DNA of 64,000 nucleotides. Source: Gonapodya prolifera JEL478 (Eukaryota > Monoblepharomycota > Monoblepharidomycetes > Monoblepharidales > Gonapodyaceae). The stretch lies in contig KQ965731.1 of the NCBI GenBank assembly GCA_001574975.1, positions 1,361,737-1,425,736 of the forward strand, in the 5' to 3' direction. Shown piece after piece: positions 45,607-57,263 of this stretch (position 1 is its first letter; each line of letters begins with the position of its first letter). The notes beneath the pieces were generated by a model. That model was not told the origin of the DNA. It searched no databases and saw only the letters and a list, made by a program, of their open reading frames with translations. The position numbers and the translations under genes were made by a program.

Positions 45607-46885
45607 TTACTCCTTCTTCTCCGCATCCTCCTTGTCGTCCTCCTCCTTTTCCTCCTCTGCGGCGGTTTTCGCGGCAGGCGCGGCGGTGTCACCCGTGAGC
45701 GCAGCGTTCGACTTCTTGGCGTCTTCAAAGGCGTCGCGGAATTTGATGGCGTCTGCGAACCCCCACAAAGTTGAGCAATAACATAAAAGATAGACAAGAC
45801 CAGACAAAACATGAGCGCGGGTGTCGGTAAACAAAGGCGCACAAAACAAAAACACACTCTCGGAGTTCGAGAACCTGATCGCCAGGAGCTCGGGCCTGGG
45901 AGCCTCTTCAGAGTAGTCGTTGGGAACGTGCCAGACCCACGAACGGTCAGAGGACACGTTGGGGGTGAGCTGGAGTTCGGGGGAGACTGTGGTAGAAGAA
46001 CATATTTAGAGATGGAGCCCTCATAAGGGATCCTCCAACACTCCATTCCTCGATCATATCACTTTTGGTCCACCACTTCCTCCACCTTTCCAGTCTAAAA
46101 GGCATCCACCAATACTCGCCGTAGTGGTTGGCGCAAAGCTTCAAGGTCTTGTCCCTCCGCATGAGGAGCCTGATCTTTTTCGTCTCCTTGTGCTTGAGCA
46201 GCTTCACATCGCCAGTGCCCCGCTCCTTCCACTCAGACACGTCCGAGGCGGTGGCCTTGTCGAAGCGGAAAAGCTTGGCGCGCCTGTTCGAGTACGAATC
46301 ATGTATGAAAGTTTGCTCGGAAGGACGCCGTGAGGAGACGAAAACAAAAGCAGAGTCCTCAAGTGGTTCTAAAGGCGCCGTGTCTACTTTACCATGTGGT
46401 ACTTTTCCTGCCACTAGATGAAGCTCCGCGCGCAAGCTCCTCGGATGCCCACGAATTCCGAAAGTCGGTCCACAATTTCCACAGACAGCGAAATTCCATC
46501 CCATTCTAATAGCGCGGGTCCAGAGGAGATTTGCTACTCAAAAAGTACTCACATTTTGAAAACAACTTCCTCGTCTTCCTCCATGGTCTTTATCTCGTCG
46601 AGCTGCTCCAGTTTCACGACTGGCTCGAAGTGGACATCCGGGGATGGCGCAACCTCTCCATCATCTGCGCCGCCTTCTTCTTCAGCATTTCCTGCGGCAG
46701 GAGTCGTTGCAGGTGCCGTGAAGGTGGACGTGGAGGCAGGGAAGGCAGTGGAGAAGGAGAAGGCGGATGAAGGGGCGGTCGATTCAAACGCTGACTTGGG
46801 CTGGGAGATTTAATAGAACGCAGCAGGGTTCATATGATGAGGAGAGCGAGAGATTGAAATTTCCAACCTTGAGAGGGTCCGACAT
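45607..46885 (-). CDS. RANBP1: Ran-binding protein 1 (RanBP1/YRB1)
   Basis: Cytosolic Ran-binding-domain protein that helps RanGAP release RanGTP from exportins; it functionally pairs with the CRM1 gene in this window. Exon 1 is six codons (MSDPLK, 46885-46868). Exon 2 begins [16 protein letters not shown] and reaches [20 protein letters not shown] and DEEVVFKM. The Ran-binding domain follows: [78 protein letters not shown] and [14 protein letters not shown]. The C-terminus is an acidic/Lys tail ([16 protein letters not shown]), stop at 45609-45607. All core RanBD blocks are present and in order. Confidence 0.93.
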
Positions 46886-47578
46886 GTCGTTTGCAGAGAG
46901 CATACAGCGGGCTACGGGTCAAAGTAACGCAAACGGCACACCTAGAGGTAGATTAATGAAAGTTATGTGAGTGATGGCCGATTCAGTTGTGTAAAACGGA
47001 CAAATGAGGTACGGTACGTTGAAGACAAAGCCCCAACCAGGAAATCACGCGCAGCTCGCACTAAAAGCTGCTTGATATTCAAAGCCACTCGATTTTTCCG
47101 CAGTGTCTGCGACCCACAACTTTGATTACCCACCTAAGTGGTTGAAATCGACGAAGCAGAAAGAAGGCACCAGAATACAAATGGAATGGCACTGCCCTGT
47201 GCACCAGTGAAGTGAAGTGAGTGAGCTAGTGGAAAATTCCCCCATTAGTTTCTAACAGAAAGGAATTTATGTAATCTTGTTTAATTAGCAATTCCCACTG
47301 CTTCAGAATTGGTGCTGCCTGTCTCATCGCCAGGCTAGGTAACCAAAACCTTCGCAACCAACATCCACGAAAGTATATCAAGCATCAATCTCAGAGCTCC
47401 CATAAGCGGTGGGTGGTGTTGAATTGGTATTCACCAATCTTGCGGGCGAAGGAGCTGCGATCACTTAAATTTCTTGGAATCACCTTTTCTGCAGCCAATC
47501 GTTCCAGTGATAAATCAAGCGTCAATCTTCTAAAGGGAAGATTATTACACTCTCCGAGACCGCTGCTTCCATATAACG
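46886..47578. other. Divergent intergenic region, RanBP1 and the membrane/coiled-coil gene
   Basis: I see no supported exon. The two flanking genes are transcribed away from each other, so promoters for both should lie here. Confidence 0.5.
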
Positions 47579-49244
47579 ATGGACATACCTTCTGTCAACT
47601 CCCGCCCTCGAGGATCGATGGGTTCCCTCTCAAGTGTACCCAACAGACAAGCCCCTCAAGCCAACATGAATGACCCCGACTATTCTGGGTACACTCCAGC
47701 GTCTCCGATCAAGCCTTCATCTGGTCTGATGGGCTTTGTGGAATCAATCCCGGAACTTTGGGCTTCATTGGACGTTCAGGGCAAAGCGAAAGTCGTCGGA
47801 CTAAGCATTGTTGGACTGTGGGCTGTACTTTCCATCCTTGGCTCTCTTCTTTCCGGTGGAGGCCGCACCTTCAACAACACCAAGCAGATGCCATACCCCA
47901 ACACAAACTTCGCCGCCCAACTCACAGCAATCCAACTCGACGCGCGCGACCTCCGTGCTCAGGTTGACACCCTCCAAATTCTCTCCAATGACCTTCGATC
48001 CATGGGAGGATCCGGTAATCTCGTGGAACGCCTTAAATCCTTGGAAGCAAGTTTGGATGCAAGAACCCGTTCCATCGTGGACGAAGTTCGCAATGCCGTC
48101 GACGGTCGGATTGGCGCTTACGAAAAATCGACCGGCGAACGCTACTCGTTCTTGCAATCACAAGTGGACGAACTCAAGGGCAGCATCAACTCCCGCTATG
48201 ACACGTTGCAGCGCGACATGGCTCGCATGGAGAAAACTTACGGACGACGTCTTGCAGAGCAAGGCCTATCCCTTAAGGATGTTTTTGCCGAGCTTTCCAA
48301 TCTCTCCGATGACGTGAAGGCGCTTCAAGTTGACGTCAAGGGTTTGCAAGCTCCTGGTCGCCGATACGCCGAACCAGCACAAGAGCGAAGGCCAGACAAT
48401 AAACCAAATCCGATTGCTTCCAAGTTTAGTTCAAGTAGTGCCAACGTTGATACCGAACTCCCAGAACGCCGGTTCCCTCAACCAGTTCAACAGCGCAGAC
48501 CAAACAACAAACAAAATCCGATTTTTTCATTCTTCGGTTCAAGTAGTGCGCGCGCAGATTCTGAACCGGCGCAGGAACCCAGGGGTGGTCAAAGATCAAC
48601 CGATCCCTCGGAAGTAGGTGACAAGCCTTCGAGTATTTTATCATCGCTCTTCGGTTCCGCAGCACGTCGTGCCGAAGCTCCCGAGAAAGCAGAGGCTCCA
48701 GCTTTACCCGCCAAATCAAAGCCCTCTCCAAAGAAAATCGAAGACCGTTCTTCAAGGCTTCAGGAAGAATCCACATCCAAAAACGACAAGGAAAATGTTC
48801 CTCTGTTTGAAGGAAGTCTATGGGAGGCCCTCAAAGCGTCCTACGATCGGGTCGTGCAATCTCCTTTGATCAGTCGTGTTCCCGAAGAGCTTCCGGTCAA
48901 CAAGGTGCCCCTTCCCGAAGGCGTTGATGCCCCTGAACTACCTGTTGCCCTCCGCTCGACCAAGGATGAAGTCTTCCTCAAAACTCAGTCTCCCCCAATG
49001 GACCTCGACGAAATCGAAGAGAACGCCAAAATGTACATGCGTAGCATGGAATGGACATCGAAGGGATGGGATAATCTCACGCTTTGGCTCTTAAGTGGGT
49101 TACTTGTAACGGCGTTGACTTTGTTTTCCATTTAACTCATCTGTTCTCGTCTCCCCTCTAATTCACACAGTTGGATTGGTTACCGTTTCTCTTTGGTGGC
49201 CGTTCGCTTTATCGGAGAACAGTGCTTGGCAGACTGTTAATTAA
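47579..49244 (+). CDS. Coiled-coil membrane protein, family member 1 (unknown function)
   Basis: Not recognised as a known family. ATG at 47579. One intron near the 3' end (WLL-IGLVTVSLWWPF) leads to TAA at 49242-49244; read-through of the intron would instead stop at 49135. Layout: an N-terminal Ser/Pro-rich tail, a short conserved block ASLDVQGKAKVVGLSIVGLW with a TM segment (GLWAVLSILGSLLSG), about 150 residues of heptad-rich coiled coil (SNDLRSMGGSGNLVERLKSL onward), a long disordered Pro/Arg/Ser linker with internal repeats (PAQERRPDNKPNPI and PVQQRRPNNKQNPI), then GWDNLTLWLL and a C-terminal hydrophobic segment. The two downstream copies share this layout. Two membrane anchors flanking a coiled coil suggest an organelle- or nuclear-envelope-associated scaffold; that is inference only. 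Confidence 0.75.
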
Positions 49245-49871
49245 ACACGAGAGCATGTTTCAATGTTGAAGTTCAAGAGTGGCGATGTAGAAGTATACCG
49301 GAAGAAATCGATTTCATTTTGTGCTTGAAAGAGAGCAAGACAAAATCAATTGCCTGATACCTTTATCATCAGAAAAATATCCGCCTCTCTGAATAATGCC
49401 ACCACCTGCGCAAAAGTTGTTTTAAGTGATCCTGTGACCCCCACCGACAATGCACTTCTTTGTAATTCAAAAGTTTGCACGTTGGATCAAGTGCCTGCCG
49501 CGAGCACGGATTCGCAATTTCAACTCTTCCGACTCCAGGTGACCCGCGTACACCGTGCTATTTGTAACCTTGGAACATAATATGCACCTGACGACCTTCC
49601 GCCTTCACAGGTTGTGGAGCCATCTTTGTTCAGCTTTTCACATCCAGCGACTTCAACACAGAAAGAATCCAGCGAAAAAAGAAAGGTAGTATCTCACAAT
49701 AGGCACGCTTCCAGATTCAACGGAGAGCATATAGAAGAAATGTGCGATATTTGAAATTTATTGGAGAAAGGACACCCCGAACAGTATATTTACTAACTTA
49801 TGTCAGCCAGGTAAAAGTGAACATGAGGCACCTATTGGGTCTGAACCCAAGTAAACAGTTAGATACATCTC
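49245..49871. other. Interval between convergent membrane/coiled-coil genes
   Basis: No gene supported. AT-rich, likely 3' UTRs of family member 1 and of the left inverted copy. Confidence 0.45.
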
Positions 49872-51758
49872 ATCACCACGTTGCGAGGTTGTAAGGGAAC
49901 CACAGGGTTATTGTTAGGAGACCAACTTGAATACAACAGAGTCGTCAGTATGTTGAGAACGCAGACTCCAGCACGCTCCCGTCCCCGCACGAGAGGAAGT
50001 CCACGCATACTCACTGACAAGTCCCAGCGTAAGATTGTCCCACCCGTTCGACCTTTCACGAATGGCGTTCAGTTGCTTGATCAAGCTGAACTTGGCTGCT
50101 TCGGGATGGTCAGGCGGCAACTCGGTATGCAAGATCTCTTCGGTTGGATCAGGGTCTGACTCGGGTGCCAGGACTGTCACAAAGACCTTTGGTTCCGACC
50201 GGGCCTGCACTTTCGGTGCAGTTGCTTTCGGGGACGCTTCGACCTTGGAAGCCTTGGTGTGCTTCAGCCGGTCCATCACTTGCGATGCTGCGTCGTCGCG
50301 AAATGGCCGGTCCCATTGCTTCGCAAATTTTTTCCCCGCTCCCTTGAGCTTGTCCCACATGCCTATCGGCTCGGGGCTTTCGTTAGCCTGGTCCATTTGA
50401 GCGTTGATACCGCCATTGACAGGTTTCACAGCCTCTGCCGCTTTCGTTGAAGGCGCGCGCCACGGATCTGGCTTGGGTTTGAGCTTGATGGCGAGTTCAC
50501 GGAGTTTGTCAGACCACGACCAGGATTGCACTGAGCTTTGATCTGCATTCTGATCTGCATTATCTGCGTTCTTGCGATCGCTCGTGCCAATGTCCTTCGT
50601 CTGTCTAACTGTCTCACTTCGTTCTGTTGCTTCGGGTTCTGCTCGGTCTGCACGCTGTCGCGACGGGTGGGCCTGCGTAGAGGATTGTGGTGTTTGCGTT
50701 ACTTTTGGAGCTTGGGCCTGGCGCTGTGGCTGTTCAGATATATCCTCATACTCGCCATCTTCGTCGTTTTGTTGCCTGGCGTAGTTTGACCGGGGCCTCG
50801 GACGTTCAAAATACTCTGGCGCTTCATTGTTCACATATCTCGGCGACTTTTCAGTCCTCGGATAATAATCTGGCTGCGCACGAGGAGACGCCGGATCATC
50901 GACCTCGGTCCAACGAGATGCTTGCGCAGACCGTTTCCCAATAGTCCTGACTTCTTCGGAAAGGGAAGAAACATCGTCCATGAAGTTTCTTACGGTATTA
51001 CTTTGTTCGTGCAGTTTCTTTGCTACGGTACGTTCCAGGGAGAGAAGTTCTTGTAGGAGGTTGTCGTAGTTTGAGCCAATCGACTTTTTCAAGTCGTCGT
51101 GGCGCTCTTGAATCTCCTCGTAGCGTTTTTGAGTCATGGAATGCCGATCGCTGAGAAGCTTCTCGTACGATGCAAGTCGCTGTTCGAGAGATTTCTGTCG
51201 CTCAGTTGAGGCGTAAGCGAAGGAATCAACACCTTTCTCGAGTGATTCGTAGCTGTTCGCCAACTTGGTGACACCTTTGAGATCGGCTGAGAGCTGATAA
51301 ATGGATTGCATCTGATCGCGCAGTTCTTTGGTCTCTCGCTTCAATGCTGCCATCTGCATCGCGGTCGCGTTGTCGGTTGTATTTGGGGCTTTGCCAGACC
51401 CCATGATTGATAGGAGCATAAAGAGCACGACAAGGGCAGCTGCCCCAAGCTTGGCCCTTCCTTGAATGTCTAGTGCGCCCCAACCGTTGACGATGAACTG
51501 GTAGGCTGCTGCAATGGGAGTCTCCTGCACACCACCGTGTGGCTTTACAGGGGATTCGGCGCCTTCGAACTGGACGTTACGATTACCAAACTTCTTCGAT
51601 TCAGACACATCATCTCGAGACGTGGCGATGTTCTCTCGGGAATGGAGGATATTTGGTTTGGGCTCTCTGATTGGACTGGAAAGTTCAGATAACGACGGAA
51701 GAGATCCTCCGAAATTACGTGGGATCGTCGGTGCATCCATCGACGTCAGTCCTGTCTT
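49872..51758 (-). repeat. Left arm of a 1,887-bp inverted duplication
   Basis: The reverse complement matches 52151-54037 along its whole length as far as I compared it. Every open frame in the two arms is identical in sequence and mirrored in position (coordinate sum 103,909). Homology stops at 51758, 18 bp before the ATG, and at 49872, one base past the stop. Confidence 0.92.
49873..51740 (-). CDS. Coiled-coil membrane protein, inverted copy A (unknown function)
   Basis: ATG at 51740-51738. The N-terminal tail is MDAPTIPRNFGGSLPSLSEL and onward. TM block: WGALDIQGRAKLGAAALVVL then FMLLSIMGSG, matching the ALDVQGKAK block of family member 1. Coiled coil: ETKELRDQMQSIYQLSADLK through NTVRNFMDDVSSLSEEVRTI. 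Then comes a disordered linker rich in Gln/Arg/Glu/Asp, and GWDNLTLGLV. A short intron (49928-50014 region, GTGAGT...TTCAAG) joins LV to IGLLTITLWFPYNLATW and the stop 49875-49873. Without splicing the frame runs on to 49914. Product identical to that of the copy at 52169-54036. Function unknown. Confidence 0.78.
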
Positions 51759-52150
51759 CTCTGGAAGTTTTGATCTGTGGTTGGATGCCTTTTGGGCTGG
51801 TTAGAGTCGATCAACAGACATGGGCGCACTCTCAGTTCAGTTCAGTGCTGTTTTTTGCTAAAATTAGCTTATATTATTCTTATTCTCACCAAATTACATC
51901 AAAACTGATACTGTCCCTTCAACGCAGGATGGACAATGTCTTGTCAGTAGTATATGAATCTCTTTGGCGAATTAATCGCTGTGGCCCACTTGAATAGCTC
52001 GAGCTACAAAGATAGTTGCTTCTTCAAGAGTTCCGTACAACATAATATAATTTGCCGGGATTGTGGAATTGGGAACGTGTCGAGGGAAGGCCAGGCAGGC
52101 AGAACTACGGGCTTCTGAGGGTGATAATAACATCACATTGCCTCTTCCAC
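51759..52150. promoter_or_regulatory. Unique 392-bp spacer between the inverted copies (putative bidirectional promoter)
   Basis: The spacer is not palindromic. The two genes diverge from it, so it presumably carries both promoters, plus 18 bp of shared leader in each arm. The left half is AT-rich (TTAGCTTATATTATTC near 51865). Confidence 0.5.
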
Positions 52151-54037
52151 AAGACAGGACTGACGTCGATGGATGCACCGACGATCCCACGTAATTTCGG
52201 AGGATCTCTTCCGTCGTTATCTGAACTTTCCAGTCCAATCAGAGAGCCCAAACCAAATATCCTCCATTCCCGAGAGAACATCGCCACGTCTCGAGATGAT
52301 GTGTCTGAATCGAAGAAGTTTGGTAATCGTAACGTCCAGTTCGAAGGCGCCGAATCCCCTGTAAAGCCACACGGTGGTGTGCAGGAGACTCCCATTGCAG
52401 CAGCCTACCAGTTCATCGTCAACGGTTGGGGCGCACTAGACATTCAAGGAAGGGCCAAGCTTGGGGCAGCTGCCCTTGTCGTGCTCTTTATGCTCCTATC
52501 AATCATGGGGTCTGGCAAAGCCCCAAATACAACCGACAACGCGACCGCGATGCAGATGGCAGCATTGAAGCGAGAGACCAAAGAACTGCGCGATCAGATG
52601 CAATCCATTTATCAGCTCTCAGCCGATCTCAAAGGTGTCACCAAGTTGGCGAACAGCTACGAATCACTCGAGAAAGGTGTTGATTCCTTCGCTTACGCCT
52701 CAACTGAGCGACAGAAATCTCTCGAACAGCGACTTGCATCGTACGAGAAGCTTCTCAGCGATCGGCATTCCATGACTCAAAAACGCTACGAGGAGATTCA
52801 AGAGCGCCACGACGACTTGAAAAAGTCGATTGGCTCAAACTACGACAACCTCCTACAAGAACTTCTCTCCCTGGAACGTACCGTAGCAAAGAAACTGCAC
52901 GAACAAAGTAATACCGTAAGAAACTTCATGGACGATGTTTCTTCCCTTTCCGAAGAAGTCAGGACTATTGGGAAACGGTCTGCGCAAGCATCTCGTTGGA
53001 CCGAGGTCGATGATCCGGCGTCTCCTCGTGCGCAGCCAGATTATTATCCGAGGACTGAAAAGTCGCCGAGATATGTGAACAATGAAGCGCCAGAGTATTT
53101 TGAACGTCCGAGGCCCCGGTCAAACTACGCCAGGCAACAAAACGACGAAGATGGCGAGTATGAGGATATATCTGAACAGCCACAGCGCCAGGCCCAAGCT
53201 CCAAAAGTAACGCAAACACCACAATCCTCTACGCAGGCCCACCCGTCGCGACAGCGTGCAGACCGAGCAGAACCCGAAGCAACAGAACGAAGTGAGACAG
53301 TTAGACAGACGAAGGACATTGGCACGAGCGATCGCAAGAACGCAGATAATGCAGATCAGAATGCAGATCAAAGCTCAGTGCAATCCTGGTCGTGGTCTGA
53401 CAAACTCCGTGAACTCGCCATCAAGCTCAAACCCAAGCCAGATCCGTGGCGCGCGCCTTCAACGAAAGCGGCAGAGGCTGTGAAACCTGTCAATGGCGGT
53501 ATCAACGCTCAAATGGACCAGGCTAACGAAAGCCCCGAGCCGATAGGCATGTGGGACAAGCTCAAGGGAGCGGGGAAAAAATTTGCGAAGCAATGGGACC
53601 GGCCATTTCGCGACGACGCAGCATCGCAAGTGATGGACCGGCTGAAGCACACCAAGGCTTCCAAGGTCGAAGCGTCCCCGAAAGCAACTGCACCGAAAGT
53701 GCAGGCCCGGTCGGAACCAAAGGTCTTTGTGACAGTCCTGGCACCCGAGTCAGACCCTGATCCAACCGAAGAGATCTTGCATACCGAGTTGCCGCCTGAC
53801 CATCCCGAAGCAGCCAAGTTCAGCTTGATCAAGCAACTGAACGCCATTCGTGAAAGGTCGAACGGGTGGGACAATCTTACGCTGGGACTTGTCAGTGAGT
53901 ATGCGTGGACTTCCTCTCGTGCGGGGACGGGAGCGTGCTGGAGTCTGCGTTCTCAACATACTGACGACTCTGTTGTATTCAAGTTGGTCTCCTAACAATA
54001 ACCCTGTGGTTCCCTTACAACCTCGCAACGTGGTGAT
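52151..54037 (+). repeat. Right arm of the 1,887-bp inverted duplication
   Basis: Mirror of 49872-51758. At the 5' side the shared sequence starts AAGACAGGACTGACGTCG, directly followed by ATG; upstream bases differ (CCAC against AGAG). At the 3' side it ends ACGTGGTGAT, the stop codon plus one base; then TTCGTCG against GAGATGT. Confidence 0.92.
52169..54036 (+). CDS. Coiled-coil membrane protein, inverted copy B (unknown function)
   Basis: Same protein as copy A, read on the plus strand from the ATG at 52169 (MDAPTIPRN). An in-frame open stretch extends upstream to 52052, but it lies outside the shared arm, so 52169 is the natural start. The 3' intron (GTGAGT at about 53895 to TTCAAG at about 53981) is kept in both copies, which rules out retroposition as the source. 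The last residues are NLATW with stop TGA at 54034-54036. Architecture as for copy A: disordered tail, TM, coiled coil, disordered linker, C-terminal hydrophobic segment. Confidence 0.78.
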
Positions 54038-54568
54038 TTCGTCGTTTATGAAAAGGTATTAGTAAAGTTATTGCTGTAAGATTACGGAGGATCCGGTTGT
54101 AATACAAATATGCGTTTGAAGATTTGGCCAATGTGTTTACCTGAGTGCGAGGGAGGGGCGAAGAGAAATTGGCTGCCTCACTCATCCTGAACCAGTTTCA
54201 AACATCCGACAGACGATCTTTCGCAGCGTCAGATATACTGTAGTGCATTAGCTTGAATTGCAAGGCTCGCAATTTGGTGAGTTACCATCCTGGACTGTTC
54301 AGTGTGATCTCCGAATCGTCGGATCCTGTGAGACATCAACATGTTGGGATCGTCAGCTCTTACATCATCAGGATGAAAGGAAGACGGATCCTACGCTGAC
54401 ATCGATGGAGGATCGCTCAACAAAGTGTTGGAGTCTTCATGTCGCTTGAAGCCTTCAATGATCGAAGGACGGATGGATCAAGAATTTCATCTAATCGATG
54501 CTCTGAAATACAGGAGTCATTAACGACAACTTCTCCATTTCAGTCCCCCTTGCTCTACTTTCTGCCAG
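54038..54568. other. Upstream region of the first rhodopsin-cyclase gene
   Basis: No coding exon supported. It should hold the promoter and 5' UTR of the cyclase gene; I see no clear TATA box. Confidence 0.45.
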
Positions 54569-57263
54569 ATGAAAGATTTAGACAGCACTCTCCGGGGTGC
54601 ATGTTGGGAAGTGAGTTGCCATGCCAGCAACCTTCGTGGAGCGAGCGGTTGCATACTTACATTGTCTACGACACAGTGCGACTGTCCAGAGTTTGCCCAC
54701 ATCACAAGTGCTCTGAACTGTGGAGATTGTGGACACCTACTGACACACCACGCGGTTGTCGACCGCCTCACACCAGTCTCCATGGGAGATCGTCATCGTA
54801 GAGCTTCTTCTGTTAGCTCCAAGCACATGCGCTCGAAGTCTGTGACTCAAAACGAAGTACCGCAATCTCGGGTTGGCTATTCTGGCGCTGCTCCAGGAAC
54901 AGCGTCACACGTCGGCTCAGGTCAATCGCCAACCCCAAAACCAGCACTGGTGCAATCTGCTGTTATGGCCGCACTTCCTTTGGCCACAACCCAAGTGAAC
55001 AAGGTCGTCCCTCCAGCACCTCCAGTGGCTCCAATCCCAACACCAAAAACACCAGTTCCAAAGACTGTGGAGTTTGCACCTCCGCCATCTATTGAAACGA
55101 ATGCTGAATCTGAAATCCGACAAAGTGAGAATCTCATATTTGATCTCTCATCTGAATACTAATCATCAATGTTTGACACTTGTTCCAGGGAAACCCCCAC
55201 CCGCGAAAAATCAAGTTGCGTTTGAAGACGAAGAAGAATCCATCCCGATGCAAGCCGCGATGAATGAAAAGCCGGCAGCTACTGACGACATCGACATGGC
55301 AGCTATAAATGAAAGATATAAGGGAAAGCCACCACACCCCGAGCTATTTCCAGGAATACTGACTTTCTACGTTACCAATTGGTGTCTTTCGGCATCATTT
55401 TGTATCTGGATGGGTTGGTATCTCGACTTTCCAGGGCAATATATGCTCAAGGGGCCGACCGCGGACACCTATGACTGGATTTGCATCGTACGTGCGGCAG
55501 TGATTCGAGAACAGATCTCAAGGCTTCTAATTTGTTTGTTCTCTAAGTTTGGTTGTGGGTTTGGGATGGTCTATGCCGCCATCAGCTACTTTACTGCAAA
55601 CCTCCCCGAAAAGAGATTCCTGTCACTTGCGCTTTTCCTTGTGAGTTAATCAGCTGCACTCGATAGTCGTATTGCTAAGCTTATATTTCTACTTCAGTGC
55701 TTGGGCATGGCAGCTGGGTCATACGTGATCATGATTTTCCGTTTGGACCCAGCAATTGTAGATCCGTTCCGTGGAACTCTCAATCATCCCATGCGCTTTA
55801 TCGAATGGATGTGCTGTTGTCCTCTTCTCATCCAAATCATTTTTGTGATCACGAAAACGCGCCGCCCTGTGCACTATGTGCGTCTCGCAAACTTCCTCAT
55901 GGACTTGACGGGCTTCTTTGGCGCGATCCTTCCCCGGCCTTTGGCGGACTTTTCTCTGGTCGTTTCGCAATTGCTGTTCATGTATATCATTACGAACTTG
56001 TGGATTGTCTACACGGACGCTATCAACGGCAAAACGGAATGCCGATTCCCTAAAATGAGTTTGAAAATTGTTCGTTTTACTACCATGACGGCTTGGTGGA
56101 TGTTTACATCGTTCTATCTGAGTGAGCAATATTTGCGTATCCACTTCTACTATTGCGTAATCGGCTCCCTTTACCAGTTTACACTGGCGGAATTCTTACA
56201 CACGATCAGTTTGAGCTCGGAATGATCACCGCAGATATTTTTGCAAAGATTTTGCTGGTTGGTTGTGTGACCTGCTTCAATGTGACCCGCTATCTGAAAA
56301 TTGGTGATCGAACCACTAGACTCTCGTTCTTACAAACGCTTCCGTCGAGCAAGTCCAAGGCTTCCAGCTGGCAAAGGTTGAAGAGGTCACGGATACTCTC
56401 AACGCCCTTGTCGCTGAACTTGACGCAGAGATCGTGGAAACTGATGCTATCTTGTCACGTTTGATCCCAGAAGAGTAAGTCGATACAGTCGTGTTTCTAA
56501 TAGCATCCTCGGCTACACAGAAATCTCAATTTGTGACTAAATCCTGCCCCGTCTAGTGTGATCCAACAGCTCAAATCTGGACAGGACACCGGTGCTCGGG
56601 AGTTCGATAATGTTACCGTATTTTTCTCGGATATTGCGAGCTTCACAGTTCTTTCTGGAAGGACCGATGTAAGTGCAGTCAGTCCGCAAGTGAAAAACGG
56701 AAGCAAAAATTCTTCCTTTTTGATGCAGCCCAGAGACATGATTAAGATGCTGGAGCGTCTGTGGCAAAACTATGATGCAATCGCCAAAAAGTGGGGTGTT
56801 TATAAGATCGAGACAATCGGTGATGCATTCTTTGGTGTCGCGGGTTGTCCAACGGAGACACCAGATCATGCTGAACGCGCAGTGCAGTTCTCTCTTGACA
56901 TTATGGAAATGATTAGAGACTTCAGAACCCAAGCTGGCGAGCCTATCAATATCAGGGTCGGTCTCAATTCTGGTATGTTCCAATAAACAGCGCAATTGGA
57001 GGACACTTTCTTGATGCTCGTTCGATGCAGGTCCTGTGACTGCTGGTATTCTTGGCGAAACGAACCCACACTATACAGTCGTTGGAGATACTGCGACAGT
57101 CGCATCACGCATGGAAGCAACGTCTAAGCCAGGCCGAATCCACATGAATGAGACAACGTACAACATGGTTAAAGACCTTGGCAAGTTTATTTTGAGTGGG
57201 CCAGAGCCAGTTGAGATTAAGGGTGTGACCACGATGACCTACTGGGTGGACGGGAGGATTTAG
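54569..57263 (+). CDS. Rhodopsin-class III cyclase fusion, subunit A (atypical cyclase residues)
   Basis: Membrane light sensor fused to a nucleotide cyclase. Ten exons: 54569-54610, 54677-55124, 55189-55487, 55548-55640, 55698-56121, 56177-56257, 56320-56474, 56557-56668, 56729-56972, 57031-57263. Domain order: Cys/His-rich N-terminus (CWECDCPEF, NCGDCGHLLTHH), Pro-rich linker, seven or eight TM helices, signalling coiled coil (LNALVAELDAEIVETDAILS), cyclase. Rhodopsin marks are MRFIEWMCCCPLL in TM3 (Glu at the counterion position), LMDLTGF in TM4, and ITADIFAKILL in TM7 with the retinal lysine at codon 56246-56248. The cyclase has both metal-binding Asp (VFFSDIASF, IGDAFFG) and the guanine-type Glu (KIETIGD). 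The guanine-site Cys is Thr (HYTVVGD, 57075) and the transition-state Asn is Thr (DTATVASRME, 57096). It probably needs a partner for full activity. The next gene is its tandem paralog. Confidence 0.9.

Noticed and set aside
51671-52238. Short frames spanning the centre of the inverted repeat
   Set aside because: They are antisense shadows of the duplicated gene's 5' end running into the spacer.
54569-57263. Subunit A as a near-infrared neorhodopsin (NeoR) ortholog
   Set aside because: The reported counterion set of NeoR (an extra Asp four residues after the TM3 Glu, and Glu in place of the TM7 Asp) is not seen; A has Cys and Asp there.
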